Below, piece by piece: positions 7,596 through 16,184 of a DNA stretch of 64,000 nucleotides. The stretch is from assembly GCA_023391635.1 (NCBI GenBank), contig JAEWAQ010000063.1, positions 45,677-109,676 on the forward strand, in the 5' to 3' direction. The number at the start of each line of letters is the position of its first letter. Within the stretch, counting starts at the first letter, position 1. The translations under genes and the position numbers were made by a program. The stretch comes from Bacillota bacterium (GTDB lineage: Bacteria; Bacillota; Bacilli; Paenibacillales; Paenibacillaceae). The notes beneath the pieces are model-generated. The model did not search any database. It saw only the letters and a list, made by a program, of their open reading frames with translations, and had not been told where the DNA came from.

Positions 7596-8291
7596 ATGAA
7601 CAGAACGGTTAGCGTCATCAAAATGCATATGCGCGACAAGTTTTCCTGGCTCGTCCTGCCATGGTTGATCTGCCTGATCAGCTTTGCTGTCAATCTGTTT
7701 ATCGGCGGGACGATTAATGAGGAGGAAGGGATATACACGGGCGGCGTTTCGTCGCTCTATATCTACCTGTTTGTATTGGGCATCATTATTGTGCCGCAGA
7801 CGTTCTCTTTTGCGATCGGAATGGGCGTTCGCAGGAAAGATTATTTTACGGGAACGCTGGCTACGTTTATAGGCTTGGGCGCGGGTTCGACCGTGTTGCT
7901 GATGCTGTTGTCCGAAACAGAAAATTCCTGGTTCGCCGGATGGGGCGTCGGGCTGCATTTTTTCCATCTGCCCTTTGCGCATGAGGGATCGTTGCTGCTG
8001 CAGGCATGCACGCATTTCACATTGCTGCTGCTCATGTTCTGCTCCGGTTTCTTCATCGCCAGCATCTATCGCAGGTTCGGCAAGACCGGCATGTATGTGT
8101 TTTCTCTCGCCGCTTTTTTGATTTTTGGCTTTACGCCGCTGCTCATTTCCTATTATGATCGATGGGACGAGATTGGACGGTGGGTGGAAGCGAATGTTCA
8201 CACCTTGAACGATCTGACGCCATGGCTGCTGATTCTGACTGCGCTGTTTGCGCTGGGGTCCTTCGGCTTGCTTCGCAGATCGACCGTCTGA
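7596..8291 (+). CDS. ABC transporter membrane subunit, YtrC-like
   Basis: This 231-aa protein has about six hydrophobic segments (for example WLVLPWLICLISFAVNLFIGG, LYIYLFVLGIIIVPQTFSFAIG, FTLLLLMFCSGFFIASIY) and a charged cytoplasmic N-terminus. It immediately follows the ABC ATPase, so it is probably the permease of the same transporter. A TTG at 7593 gives one extra residue; ATG 7596 is preferred, with a weak AAAGGCGGC site upstream. I recognise the operon type rather than a specific protein family. Confidence 0.8.
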   Translation: MNRTVSVIKMHMRDKFSWLVLPWLICLISFAVNLFIGGTINEEEGIYTGGVSSLYIYLFVLGIIIVPQTFSFAIGMGVRRKDYFTGTLATFIGLGAGSTVLLMLLSETENSWFAGWGVGLHFFHLPFAHEGSLLLQACTHFTLLLLMFCSGFFIASIYRRFGKTGMYVFSLAAFLIFGFTPLLISYYDRWDEIGRWVEANVHTLNDLTPWLLILTALFALGSFGLLRRSTV

Positions 8292-8319
8292 ATGCGTGTA
8301 TAAGGGAGCGTTGAGAGAA

Positions 8320-9276
8320 ATGTCAATGGAAACGGCCTATGCGGGCATCGACTTGGGCGGCACCAAGATGCTGGCGGTCATCGTAGATGAGAATGGCGCC
8401 GTCTTGGCTTCCGAGGAGCAGCCGACACGGGCGGAGGAAGGCGCGGAACGCGTGGTGGCGCGGATGGCGGAGATGGTGCGGCGTCTTGCCGACGCCAGCG
8501 GAAGGCAGGTCAAGACGCTCGGCGTCGCGACTGCCGGAACTTTGGATCCTGCTGACGGGACTGTGTTGATGGCGGTGAACCTGGGATGGACGAACGTGCC
8601 TCTCGGGCGGACGCTGGCGCGTGAGCTGGGAATGAAGGCTACGGTCGAAAATGACGCGAACGCCGCGGCGTACGGGGAGTGGAAGGCAGGAGCGGGGCGC
8701 GGGACGCGGCACTGCGTGTTCGTCACCGTCTCGACCGGTGTCGGCGGCGGCATTATTAGCGACGGGCGCCTCGTGCGCGGCTTGTCGGCCAGCGCGGGCG
8801 AGATCGGGCATATCACGATCGACTGGAACGGCCCCCAGTGCGGTTGCGGCAACGTAGGCTGCCTGGAGCTGTACGCGTCGGGAACGGCGATCGGCAAGGC
8901 GGGAGCCGCTGCCGCTGCAGCGAACCCGGCGGCCGGTCGCGCGATACTGGAGCAGGCAGGCGGGGACGTCTCGCGCGTCACGTCGCGCGAGGTTGCGGCA
9001 GCGGCGGCTGGCGGCGATGCGCTGGCGGCGCAAGTGCTGCGCGATGCGGGACGTGCGCTCGGCGTCGGGCTGGCCAGCATTATTCATATGACGAACCCTG
9101 AGCTCATCATACTCGGAGGCGGTGCCTCGAAGATCGGTGCGCCGCTGCTGGGCCCGATGGAAGAGGCGATGCGTCGGCATACGATTCCTTCCGTGGGGGA
9201 CAAGGTGCGGATCGTACCGCCCGAACTCGGCGTACCCGCCGGGGCGATCGGCGCCGCGCTGTTCGCCAACGTGTGA
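8320..9276 (+). CDS. ROK-family sugar kinase
   Basis: The 318-aa protein has the ROK phosphate-binding motif GIDLGGTK (from residue 9), the catalytic segment ENDANAAAYGEW, and the ROK zinc motif with GEIGHITID followed by C174-G-C176-G-N-V-G-C181. These features fit glucokinase/fructokinase-type cytoplasmic kinases that phosphorylate hexoses with ATP. The family includes NagC-type repressors, but there is no N-terminal helix-turn-helix, so an enzyme is expected. I chose ATG 8320 (MSMETAY); ATG 8326 is also possible, and the ORF extends further upstream into the previous gene. A terminator hairpin lies 27 nt past its stop, so it may be expressed alone or with the ABC operon. Sugar specificity cannot be read. 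Confidence 0.92.
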   Translation: MSMETAYAGIDLGGTKMLAVIVDENGAVLASEEQPTRAEEGAERVVARMAEMVRRLADASGRQVKTLGVATAGTLDPADGTVLMAVNLGWTNVPLGRTLARELGMKATVENDANAAAYGEWKAGAGRGTRHCVFVTVSTGVGGGIISDGRLVRGLSASAGEIGHITIDWNGPQCGCGNVGCLELYASGTAIGKAGAAAAAANPAAGRAILEQAGGDVSRVTSREVAAAAAGGDALAAQVLRDAGRALGVGLASIIHMTNPELIILGGGASKIGAPLLGPMEEAMRRHTIPSVGDKVRIVPPELGVPAGAIGAALFANV

Positions 9277-9302
9277 CGCAAAAGGTCGTCGCGAGTTGCG
9301 GG

Positions 9303-9344
9303 AGTGTCGTCCAGACCTGATGGGGTCCGGGCGACACTTCTTTA
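9303..9344 (+). terminator. Terminator hairpin, copy 1 of a duplicated element
   Basis: AGTGTCGTCC-A-GACC pairs with GGTC-C-GGGCGACACT (15 positions, one mismatch), followed by TCTTTA. The same hairpin and ~35 nt upstream of it recur at 23406-23480. Confidence 0.85.
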
Positions 9345-9421
9345 CGTTGGGCCGTCCCGCCGCATTGATGCTGACCGCATCATCGTTGCTTGAATGCCAG
9401 CCTCGGCAAATACCGGCCAGG

Positions 9422-11020
9422 CTACCCCGTGCTGTCCCGGTATTGGGTCGGGGTCATTCCTGTCCGTTGCTTGAAGATGCGGCTGAAATACTTCTCGTTA
9501 ACGTAACCGACCTTGGAGGCTACCTCGTAAGTTTTATAGGGAAAAGTCCGCAGCAGTTGGCAGGCTTTCTCGATCCGAATCCGGTGAAGGTAATCGACAA
9601 AATTGACCTCCATGTGCTGCTTGAACAACTGGCAGAAGTAGTTGGGGTTGACGAACAACCGGCTGGACAGCAGCTCCAGCGTCAACTCCCGGTCATAGTG
9701 TTCATGGATATATTCCACGGCCAGCTCGACGACTTTGCTGCCGCCCCGTTTGCCGCTGATCTTGGCGGATATGGCGGTTACGGCCTGCATGACCGCATCC
9801 TTCATTTGCTGCAGCGTCTGCATTCGCAGGACGCGGTCGATGGAAGCCAAGCGAAGACCGTCGATCGGTTCCGGATCCAAGCGAAGCTCGACGCACAGCT
9901 CCCGCAAGGACATGAGCAGCGCGATGCAGCAGCGCGAAACGCGTTCCTGTGCGCCGTGGTCGGGTTGAAGCGCGTTGAAATAGGCATCGACTTGTTTCCC
10001 CAGCGAACTCGTATGACCGGCCTTGACGGCGTTCAGAATCGTTTTCGCTTCGGCAGACGGATAGGCCGGAGACTGGGGGCTGTCGTCGGCCGGTTCGACG
10101 GGATGGAGGAATGAACCGGGGCCGGCCAGGAAGCGCCCCTGGGCGGCCAGCAAGGCATCCTTGTAGGAATGCCGGAAGCCTTGGGTCTGGTCATACAATC
10201 GGCCGACGCCGATCGTTACGGAGAAGCCGGCCGTGCGGCGAAGCTGGTCCTGCAGTTCGGCCAGCCTGCGAAGCCATATTTCCTCTTGGCCAGGCAGCAG
10301 CGCCGCAAGCAGGATCAGATCCGTTCGATCGTCAACAATTTCTCCATGCTGAACTTCGGGAAGCAGATCATCAACGGCTGCGCGAATGGCGGGCAGGCGC
10401 GCCGCGCTGTCGTCTGTCCCCGGATGGAGCGGCAGGGAAGCGACATATTCCTCGTCGTCGATACGAATGAGCACCGCCATGGCGCGGCAGCCGGGACGGA
10501 AGAAGTCGAACAGCTCTGAGTGATCCGGCGAAGCATCTTCCGGCTCCGACCGAAGCCAGGCCATCATCTGTTTCTCGCGCAGCAAGGGCAAGCTCTCGTC
10601 GAGTTTGGCCTGCAGGGATAACTGTTGCCGCTTCTCCGACCATGACTGTTCGATTTCTCCCTTGACCTTAAGCACGGTGCGCAAAATCTCTTCCGGAAGG
10701 CAGGGCTTGAGCAAATAATCCGATACGCCGGATTTCAGCGCCTGGCGGGCGAAGGAGAAGTCGTCATAACCGCTCAGAATGATGGACTTGGTCGGATATT
10801 TGCGTTGATGGACTGCTTCCGCCACTTCCAGCCCGCTCATCTCGGGCATCCGGATATCCATCAGTACGATATCGGGACGCATGCGATCGATGGACATGAG
10901 CGCCTGCGAACCGTCGCCCGCTTCTCCGCACACTTCGACGCCATTGGTCTGCCAATCGATCATGTGGCGAATGCCTTTGCGAATCTCTTCCTCATCGTCT
11001 GCAATCAGAAGCTTGATCAT
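9422..11020 (-). CDS. YesN-type response regulator with AraC output domain
   Basis: The 532-aa protein has an N-terminal receiver domain with acidic residues D8-D9, phospho-acceptor D55 (VLMDIRMPEMSG) and K105 (LLKP). A ~270-residue linker follows, then a C-terminal AraC-type DNA-binding domain (LTLELLSSRLFVNPNYFCQLFKQ, then YEVASKVGYVNEKYFSRIFKQ). This architecture is typical of the YesN regulators that Paenibacillus pairs with YesM kinases beside sugar ABC transporters. Its ATG overlaps the kinase stop by 4 nt. It probably activates the divergent ABC/catabolic operon starting at 13013. No missing key residue was seen. Confidence 0.96.
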   Translation of the reverse strand: MIKLLIADDEEEIRKGIRHMIDWQTNGVEVCGEAGDGSQALMSIDRMRPDIVLMDIRMPEMSGLEVAEAVHQRKYPTKSIILSGYDDFSFARQALKSGVSDYLLKPCLPEEILRTVLKVKGEIEQSWSEKRQQLSLQAKLDESLPLLREKQMMAWLRSEPEDASPDHSELFDFFRPGCRAMAVLIRIDDEEYVASLPLHPGTDDSAARLPAIRAAVDDLLPEVQHGEIVDDRTDLILLAALLPGQEEIWLRRLAELQDQLRRTAGFSVTIGVGRLYDQTQGFRHSYKDALLAAQGRFLAGPGSFLHPVEPADDSPQSPAYPSAEAKTILNAVKAGHTSSLGKQVDAYFNALQPDHGAQERVSRCCIALLMSLRELCVELRLDPEPIDGLRLASIDRVLRMQTLQQMKDAVMQAVTAISAKISGKRGGSKVVELAVEYIHEHYDRELTLELLSSRLFVNPNYFCQLFKQHMEVNFVDYLHRIRIEKACQLLRTFPYKTYEVASKVGYVNEKYFSRIFKQRTGMTPTQYRDSTG

Positions 11021-12828
11021 GGGCGTTCCTTCCTTTCTTCGGAGTTGTCGAACGGCACCTCGATGACGACTTGCGTGCCTTGACCGGGCCTGCTGACGAA
11101 ACGCAGATCGTAATCCTGTCCGTAAATCAGCCGCAGCCGCTCGCTAATATTGCGGATCGCGTACCCTTCCGTCGAAGCGGGGGATTGCTGGATTGCATCG
11201 CCGCTTGCAGGAGACAGCACCTTCAAAAGCGTCCGTTTGTCCATCCCGACGCCATTATCCTCGATGACGAAGCGAATTCGTTGCTCCCGTTTGCGACTTG
11301 TCACCCGCAACCGCCCGCCCTCCTTCTGCTTTTCTAATCCGTGCAGAATGGCGTTCTCCACGAACGGCTGCAGGATGAGCTTCGGAATCGCGCTGGGAAG
11401 TACGGCCTCGTCTATATCAATCTCATAATCGAGCTTGCTTTTGAATCGTTTTCTTTGAAGCAGAAGGTAATGCTCGATCAGCTCCTTCTCTCGTCCCACC
11501 GTCGTCATCCCCTCTCCCCGATTCAGGCTCAACCGGAAAAACTTGGACAACGAGAATACCATCTCGGCAATTTCCTTGTCGCCGGACGCTTGCGATTTCC
11601 AGAAAATAATGTCCAAGGTGTTGTACAGGAAGTGCGGATTGATCTGGGCCTGCAGCGCATCCAGTTCCGCTTCGCGCTCGCGAATTTGCAGCACGTAGAC
11701 CCGCTCGATCAATTGTTTGATGTTGGCAACCATTTTGTTAAACCCGACGCCGAGCTGTCCGATCTCGTCGTGATTGGTGATGGGAACGCGTTCGTCGAAA
11801 TGGCCGGCTTGAAACTTTCGCATCGACTTCAACAAATTTTTTATACGCGCAGACAGCAAGGAAGAGAACAGCAGCATTAAGGGCAGAAGCGCCAGCAGAC
11901 AGCCCACGACAAGGTAGATGGTCAATTTTCGCACACTGTTGACTTCCTTGGTCAAGGAATGCGTTGGTACGGCGTAATAGATGAACCAGCCGTTCTCATT
12001 GTTGCTGCTGTAATTAACAAGCATGGACTTGCCGCCGATTTTTTCGACCAGACTGCCGGAGCTGCGTAAGGAAGCTTCACGGATAAACCGGTACGAAGAC
12101 TGCTCCTGCACAGGATAGAAGGCGGGACCGCCTTGCGACAGAATGCGTCCGCCGCGATCGACAATGGCAATGCTGCCTTCGCTCGTATTCAGATTATCTT
12201 CATAGAGTCTGCGGACATATTTCTCGTTCACGCCCATGATCAGCACGCCGATATTGCGGTAGTCGTTCAGATCCCGCACCATTCGTCCGATGGCGATCTT
12301 GGGAAACTTGTTGTTCTGAATGATGGGAGCGTCGTCCGCCAGGAACCAGCTGGGCTTGCCCTGCTGCTCATAAATTTCGCGGTACACCCGGCTTTGGGAG
12401 AAGGTGGAGAACGGATAAATGCCGTTGCTGCCGTCATTGCTCTTATGGTAAGGAATCCGGTCGTCATTCAAGCTGTAGAGAATCATCAGGTTGATGTAGC
12501 TTTTCGTAGCGATCAGATTCATGGTAAAGACGAGCGACTTGTCGCTGACGAGAGAATCGGAAGGATTGTTCAGAAAAGCTTGAACGACGTTTTGCAGCTC
12601 AAGCTGCATGGAGATATCGTCAATCTCCCGCTGCAGAAAATCGATGTTGCTGTCGATTTGGGAGACGGTGGCCTCGTTGGCGACGCTTACCTTGTGGACG
12701 ACGTTATTGACGTTAATTTCGTATGAAAAATAGCCCAGGACGGCGGAAATGAACAGGATGGCGCAATAGAAGGCAAAGATAAGCTTCAATCGGATGCTGG
12801 CATTGCGTAAGAACGAATAAACGGGCAT
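11017..12828 (-). CDS. YesM-type membrane sensor histidine kinase
   Basis: The 603-aa kinase has an N-terminal membrane segment (about 15-35), an extracytoplasmic Cache-like sensor region of about 260 residues and a second membrane segment near 300-325. A HAMP linker follows (ARIKNLLKSMRKFQAGHFDERVPI), then a His_kinase domain with INPHFLYNTLD, and an ATPase domain with FVENAILHG and DNGVGMD. These are hallmarks of LytS/YesM-family kinases. The start follows GGAGGATACCGGT. It forms an overlapping pair with the YesN gene and is divergent from the ABC operon, so it most likely senses an extracellular carbohydrate imported by that operon. Confidence 0.96.
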   Translation of the reverse strand: MPVYSFLRNASIRLKLIFAFYCAILFISAVLGYFSYEINVNNVVHKVSVANEATVSQIDSNIDFLQREIDDISMQLELQNVVQAFLNNPSDSLVSDKSLVFTMNLIATKSYINLMILYSLNDDRIPYHKSNDGSNGIYPFSTFSQSRVYREIYEQQGKPSWFLADDAPIIQNNKFPKIAIGRMVRDLNDYRNIGVLIMGVNEKYVRRLYEDNLNTSEGSIAIVDRGGRILSQGGPAFYPVQEQSSYRFIREASLRSSGSLVEKIGGKSMLVNYSSNNENGWFIYYAVPTHSLTKEVNSVRKLTIYLVVGCLLALLPLMLLFSSLLSARIKNLLKSMRKFQAGHFDERVPITNHDEIGQLGVGFNKMVANIKQLIERVYVLQIREREAELDALQAQINPHFLYNTLDIIFWKSQASGDKEIAEMVFSLSKFFRLSLNRGEGMTTVGREKELIEHYLLLQRKRFKSKLDYEIDIDEAVLPSAIPKLILQPFVENAILHGLEKQKEGGRLRVTSRKREQRIRFVIEDNGVGMDKRTLLKVLSPASGDAIQQSPASTEGYAIRNISERLRLIYGQDYDLRFVSRPGQGTQVVIEVPFDNSEERKERP

Positions 12829-12896
12829 ACCGGTATCCTCCGCTCATTCACCGATCTCTCTATGTTTATCAATATAACATAGATTGGCCGGAGGAA

Positions 12897-12910
12897 TGAA
12901 AACGTATTCA
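12897..12910 (+). promoter_or_regulatory. Putative catabolite-responsive element (cre)
   Basis: TGAAAACGTATTCA matches the Bacillus CcpA consensus TGWAANCGNTNWCA at all but one position. It lies in the divergent region between the two-component system and the ABC operon. CcpA control of both is inferred. Confidence 0.5.
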
Positions 12911-12971
12911 AATGTGTGAAGATTTGAAACGCTTTATGAATTTTGTGACCTTACGGCTCCTTGCGCCGCCA

Positions 12972-12980
12972 TGCTATACT
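12972..12980 (+). promoter_or_regulatory. Extended -10 promoter of sugar ABC operon
   Basis: TG-C-TATACT is an extended -10 element ending 32 nt before the ATG of the binding-protein gene. The -35 region is poor (TTACGG, 18 nt away), which fits activation by YesN. Confidence 0.55.
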
Positions 12981-13012
12981 GCACCTACATCAACCAAGGG
13001 GGGATTGGTTTC

Positions 13013-14311
13013 ATGAAATTGCGAAGCAGGAAGAGGATGGCCGCAGCACTAGCGCTGGTCATGCTAAGCGTGCTGATTTACGGATGCGGCAGCAAGTCGG
13101 GATCTTCCGGGTCGGCCTCATCGGCCTCGACTGGCGAGAAGGTAACGCTCACCGTCTCCTTGATGAGTTCCGACTGGGTGGACGCCGCACAGGAGATCAT
13201 GGATCGCTTCACGGAGAAATATCCGAACATCAAGGTTGATTTCTCGCAGGTGCCGAACGACACGAATGCCGAATACTTGCAGCCGAAGGCGGCGGCGAAC
13301 GCCCTGCCCGACTTGATGACGATCGATGGCGGCACCTTCGGGGCCCAGCTTGCGGACAACGGGATGCTCGTCGATCTGAAGGATACGGAAGCGGCCAAAA
13401 ATACGATCGAAGGCCTGAAACCTGTATTTACGTCCGGATCGGGCAAGTTGTTCGGGATCGCAGGCGGCTTGTCGACCTCGTTGATTTTTTACAACAAGCA
13501 GTTATTCGAGCAAGCGGGCATTGCCGAACTTCCGCAAACCTGGGAGCAGTTTCTGGCGGCTTGCGACAAGCTGAAGAGCAGCGGCATCACGCCTTTGATC
13601 GTGGCCGGCGCGGACGGCACCGTGAACAACACCGTATGGAGCAATGGATTCGCCACGAACGTAATCGGTAAAGATCATGACGCGGTCAAGAAGATCGCGG
13701 ACGGCACGTTCAACTTCAATACGCCGGAATACGCGGATATTTTCGCCAAATTCAAAACGCTGTACGACAAAGATTATTTGATTAAAGGCGTGACCAGCCT
13801 GCAATACAGCCAAGCCAATGATGAATTCCTGCAAGGCAAGGCCGCCATGTCTTTCAGCGGAATCTGGCTGGCGGGGACGATGATGAATGCCGACTTCGGC
13901 ACCGGCGTCATGATGCCGCCGTGGAATGTGGAAGGGCAGAAGCCGGTGCCTGTCGTCGCGACGGAAACCGGGTTTGCGGTAGCGGAAGGGAAGAACAAGG
14001 ATGCCGCCCTGAAGCTGCTGGACTTCATGATCAACGGAGACGGCTTCTATATTTATCAGAACAAGAAGGGCAATGTGCCGATGACCGTCAATCCCGATCC
14101 GGCCAAGTTGAAGATCGACCCGCTCATTACAAACTATGTCGACAACGTGAAGACCTATGACACGACAGGGCCTCTGTGGTTCGAGTTTCTTCCGTCCGAG
14201 GTGCAGGCTTCACTTGTACAGACCTTCCAGAGAGTGCTGATGGGTGAGCTTACACCCGAGCAGGCCGCCGCGTTCACCCAGGAAACGTACGAACAAACGC
14301 TGAAGAAATAA
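13013..14311 (+). CDS. Sugar ABC transporter substrate-binding lipoprotein
   Basis: The 432-aa protein has a lipoprotein signal (basic N-terminus, hydrophobic core, lipobox ending Y-G-C25). It then has a family-1 extracellular solute-binding fold (TLTVSLMSSDWVDAAQEIMDRFTEKYPNIKVDF, NDEFLQGKAAMSFSGIW, ETGFAVAEGKNKDAALKLLDFM). It captures a carbohydrate outside the cell for the CUT1 permeases encoded downstream. ATG 13013 follows AAGGGGGGAT; a longer in-frame ATG at 12971 overlaps the promoter and is rejected. The gene is divergent from YesM/YesN. Substrate is inferred to be an oligosaccharide from the neighbouring GH28-like gene. Confidence 0.96.
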   Translation: MKLRSRKRMAAALALVMLSVLIYGCGSKSGSSGSASSASTGEKVTLTVSLMSSDWVDAAQEIMDRFTEKYPNIKVDFSQVPNDTNAEYLQPKAAANALPDLMTIDGGTFGAQLADNGMLVDLKDTEAAKNTIEGLKPVFTSGSGKLFGIAGGLSTSLIFYNKQLFEQAGIAELPQTWEQFLAACDKLKSSGITPLIVAGADGTVNNTVWSNGFATNVIGKDHDAVKKIADGTFNFNTPEYADIFAKFKTLYDKDYLIKGVTSLQYSQANDEFLQGKAAMSFSGIWLAGTMMNADFGTGVMMPPWNVEGQKPVPVVATETGFAVAEGKNKDAALKLLDFMINGDGFYIYQNKKGNVPMTVNPDPAKLKIDPLITNYVDNVKTYDTTGPLWFEFLPSEVQASLVQTFQRVLMGELTPEQAAAFTQETYEQTLKK

Positions 14312-14388
14312 GCGGGATTGCAGGCCGGATGGCTGCGGGCAAGCGCTATCGTCCGTGGCCGGCTGTTGCACAAGAGAGGTGAGACCCT

Positions 14389-15285
14389 TTGGGAACCTGG
14401 TACAGCAGACACAGATTAACGATCACGGGGGTTGCGTTCGTTGTGCCCGCGCTTCTCGTCGTCCTGATCTTCTTCCTGTATCCGGCCGTTCAGTCGTTCC
14501 GGCTCAGCGTCACCGACTGGAACGGAATCAGCAAATCTTACAACAACGTAGGACTGGATAACTTCCGCAAGGTGGTGGATGCTCCGCAATTCAAGCAGTT
14601 GATCTACAACACGATATTCCTGATCGTGCTCTACGTACCGGTTCTGAACATTTTGTCGCTGCTGCTGGCGGTCGTCATATACGAGTTGAGAAGGTTGGCG
14701 AATTTTTACAAAGTGGTGCTGTATCTGCCCAATATTCTTTCCATGGTTGTCGTCGGCGTGATCTGGAAAGTCATCTATAATCCGGTCTTCGGACCGATGG
14801 CCGTCATGTTCGAACGGCTTGGGAAGGAAAGCTGGGTGCGCGATTGGCTCGGTCAGAAATCGACGGTCATGCCGGCGCTCAGCCTCAGCATTATTTGGTA
14901 TGCAGTCGGCTTCTACCTGCTCATCTATCTCGGAGGATTAAGCACGGTACCCAAAGAAGTGTACGAGTCTGCCGACATCGAAGGAGCGTCCCGGCTGCAA
15001 AGGCTTGTCCGGATTACCGTCCCGATGATCGCGCCGTCCATCACGATCAATGTCATCGTCTCGATGATCGGCATCCTTACGATATTCGATCTCCCCTTCG
15101 TATTGACGGGCGGAGGGCCGGGTTACGCTTCCCAGACGATGGCGATCTCCATCTATATCTACGGATTCAAGAGCATGCAGCAAGGGAACGCGATGGCACT
15201 GGCCGTTATTCTGACCGTTGTTACGATGGCGTTCGCCATTATTTTTCTGAAGATTCTGAGAAGGAACGAGGTTTTGTATGACTAG
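14389..15285 (+). CDS. Sugar ABC transporter permease (MalF/UgpA type)
   Basis: The 298-aa CUT1 permease has about six membrane segments, the N-terminal motif RLTITGVAFVVPALLVVLIFFLYP, and an EAA loop (VYESADIEGASRLQRLVRITVPMIAP) that docks the ATPase. The TTG start at 14389 follows GAGAGGTGA at six nucleotides. The reading frame ends eight nucleotides inside the next permease gene. No ATPase gene is present in the locus, so it presumably uses a shared MsmX-type ATPase encoded elsewhere, as is usual for CUT1 systems of Firmicutes. Confidence 0.95.
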   Translation: MGTWYSRHRLTITGVAFVVPALLVVLIFFLYPAVQSFRLSVTDWNGISKSYNNVGLDNFRKVVDAPQFKQLIYNTIFLIVLYVPVLNILSLLLAVVIYELRRLANFYKVVLYLPNILSMVVVGVIWKVIYNPVFGPMAVMFERLGKESWVRDWLGQKSTVMPALSLSIIWYAVGFYLLIYLGGLSTVPKEVYESADIEGASRLQRLVRITVPMIAPSITINVIVSMIGILTIFDLPFVLTGGGPGYASQTMAISIYIYGFKSMQQGNAMALAVILTVVTMAFAIIFLKILRRNEVLYD

Positions 15286-16126
15286 ACGGAAGCAGACCCG
15301 GGGAAAACGCAAACCGCAGCAGTGGAAGCATGTCCTGATGATGGCGGTGATGTTGTTCTACTTGCTTCCGCTTTGGTACGTGTTGAATAACGCCTTCAAA
15401 AAGGCGGACAGCATCTCCAAGCATCCCTTTACCCTCACGCCGGATACTTGGACCTTCGACAACATCCGCAGGGCATACGAACTGTTGAATTTTCCCGGCG
15501 CCTTCATGAACAGCTTGATCCTGCTCGCCTTGTCGCTCGCTCTGCTGGTTGTGCTGGGCTCGCTGGCCGCCTATGGAATCGTCATTCCGAACAGCAGGTT
15601 CATGAATCGGGTGTATGTCGGCTTCGTGGCGCTCATCTCGGTCCCTTTCCAGATTACGATGGTGCCGCTCGTCGGCATGCTGAAGGATCTGGGTCTGATC
15701 AACAGCTTCATCGGCGTTGCGTTCGTGTATGCGGGTATGTATTTGCCCTTCGTCATCTTCTTGTATACGGGATTCATGAGAACCATTCCGAAAGAGATTG
15801 CGGAGTCCGCCCAAATGGACGGAAGCGGCTTGCTTCGAACCTACCTGCACATCTACATGCCGCTGTTGAAGTCGATTACCGGCATCGTCATGATCGTCAG
15901 GGGCATCAGCGTGTGGAACGATCTGCTCGCGCCGTTGATCGTGCTGTACCGCAACTCCCTGTACACCCTGCCCATTCAGCTTTATGTGTTCAGCTCATCC
16001 AAGGTTGGGCAGTGGGATTTGGTCTTCGGCGGGACGGTGCTCGTCTGTCTGCCGATCACGGTCTTCTTCCTGCTGTTTCAGAAATCATTCGTCAAAGGCA
16101 TCATGGCAGGGGGCATCAAAGGGTGA
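15278..16126 (+). CDS. Sugar ABC transporter permease (MalG/UgpE type)
   Basis: The 282-aa protein is the second CUT1 permease: about six membrane segments, the typical LLPLWYVLNNAFKK start, an EAA loop (EIAESAQMDGSGLLRTYLHIYMPLLK), and the C-terminal end KSFVKGIMAGGIKG, a signature of MalG-type permeases. Its ATG overlaps the end of the first permease gene by eight nucleotides, indicating coupled translation. It should heterodimerise with the upstream permease in the cytoplasmic membrane. Confidence 0.96.
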   Translation: MTRRKQTRGKRKPQQWKHVLMMAVMLFYLLPLWYVLNNAFKKADSISKHPFTLTPDTWTFDNIRRAYELLNFPGAFMNSLILLALSLALLVVLGSLAAYGIVIPNSRFMNRVYVGFVALISVPFQITMVPLVGMLKDLGLINSFIGVAFVYAGMYLPFVIFLYTGFMRTIPKEIAESAQMDGSGLLRTYLHIYMPLLKSITGIVMIVRGISVWNDLLAPLIVLYRNSLYTLPIQLYVFSSSKVGQWDLVFGGTVLVCLPITVFFLLFQKSFVKGIMAGGIKG

Positions 16127-16184
16127 ACTTAACCGGACTTAACGGGAATGAACCGGAATGAACCGGAAAACGGGAGGTTGCGAA

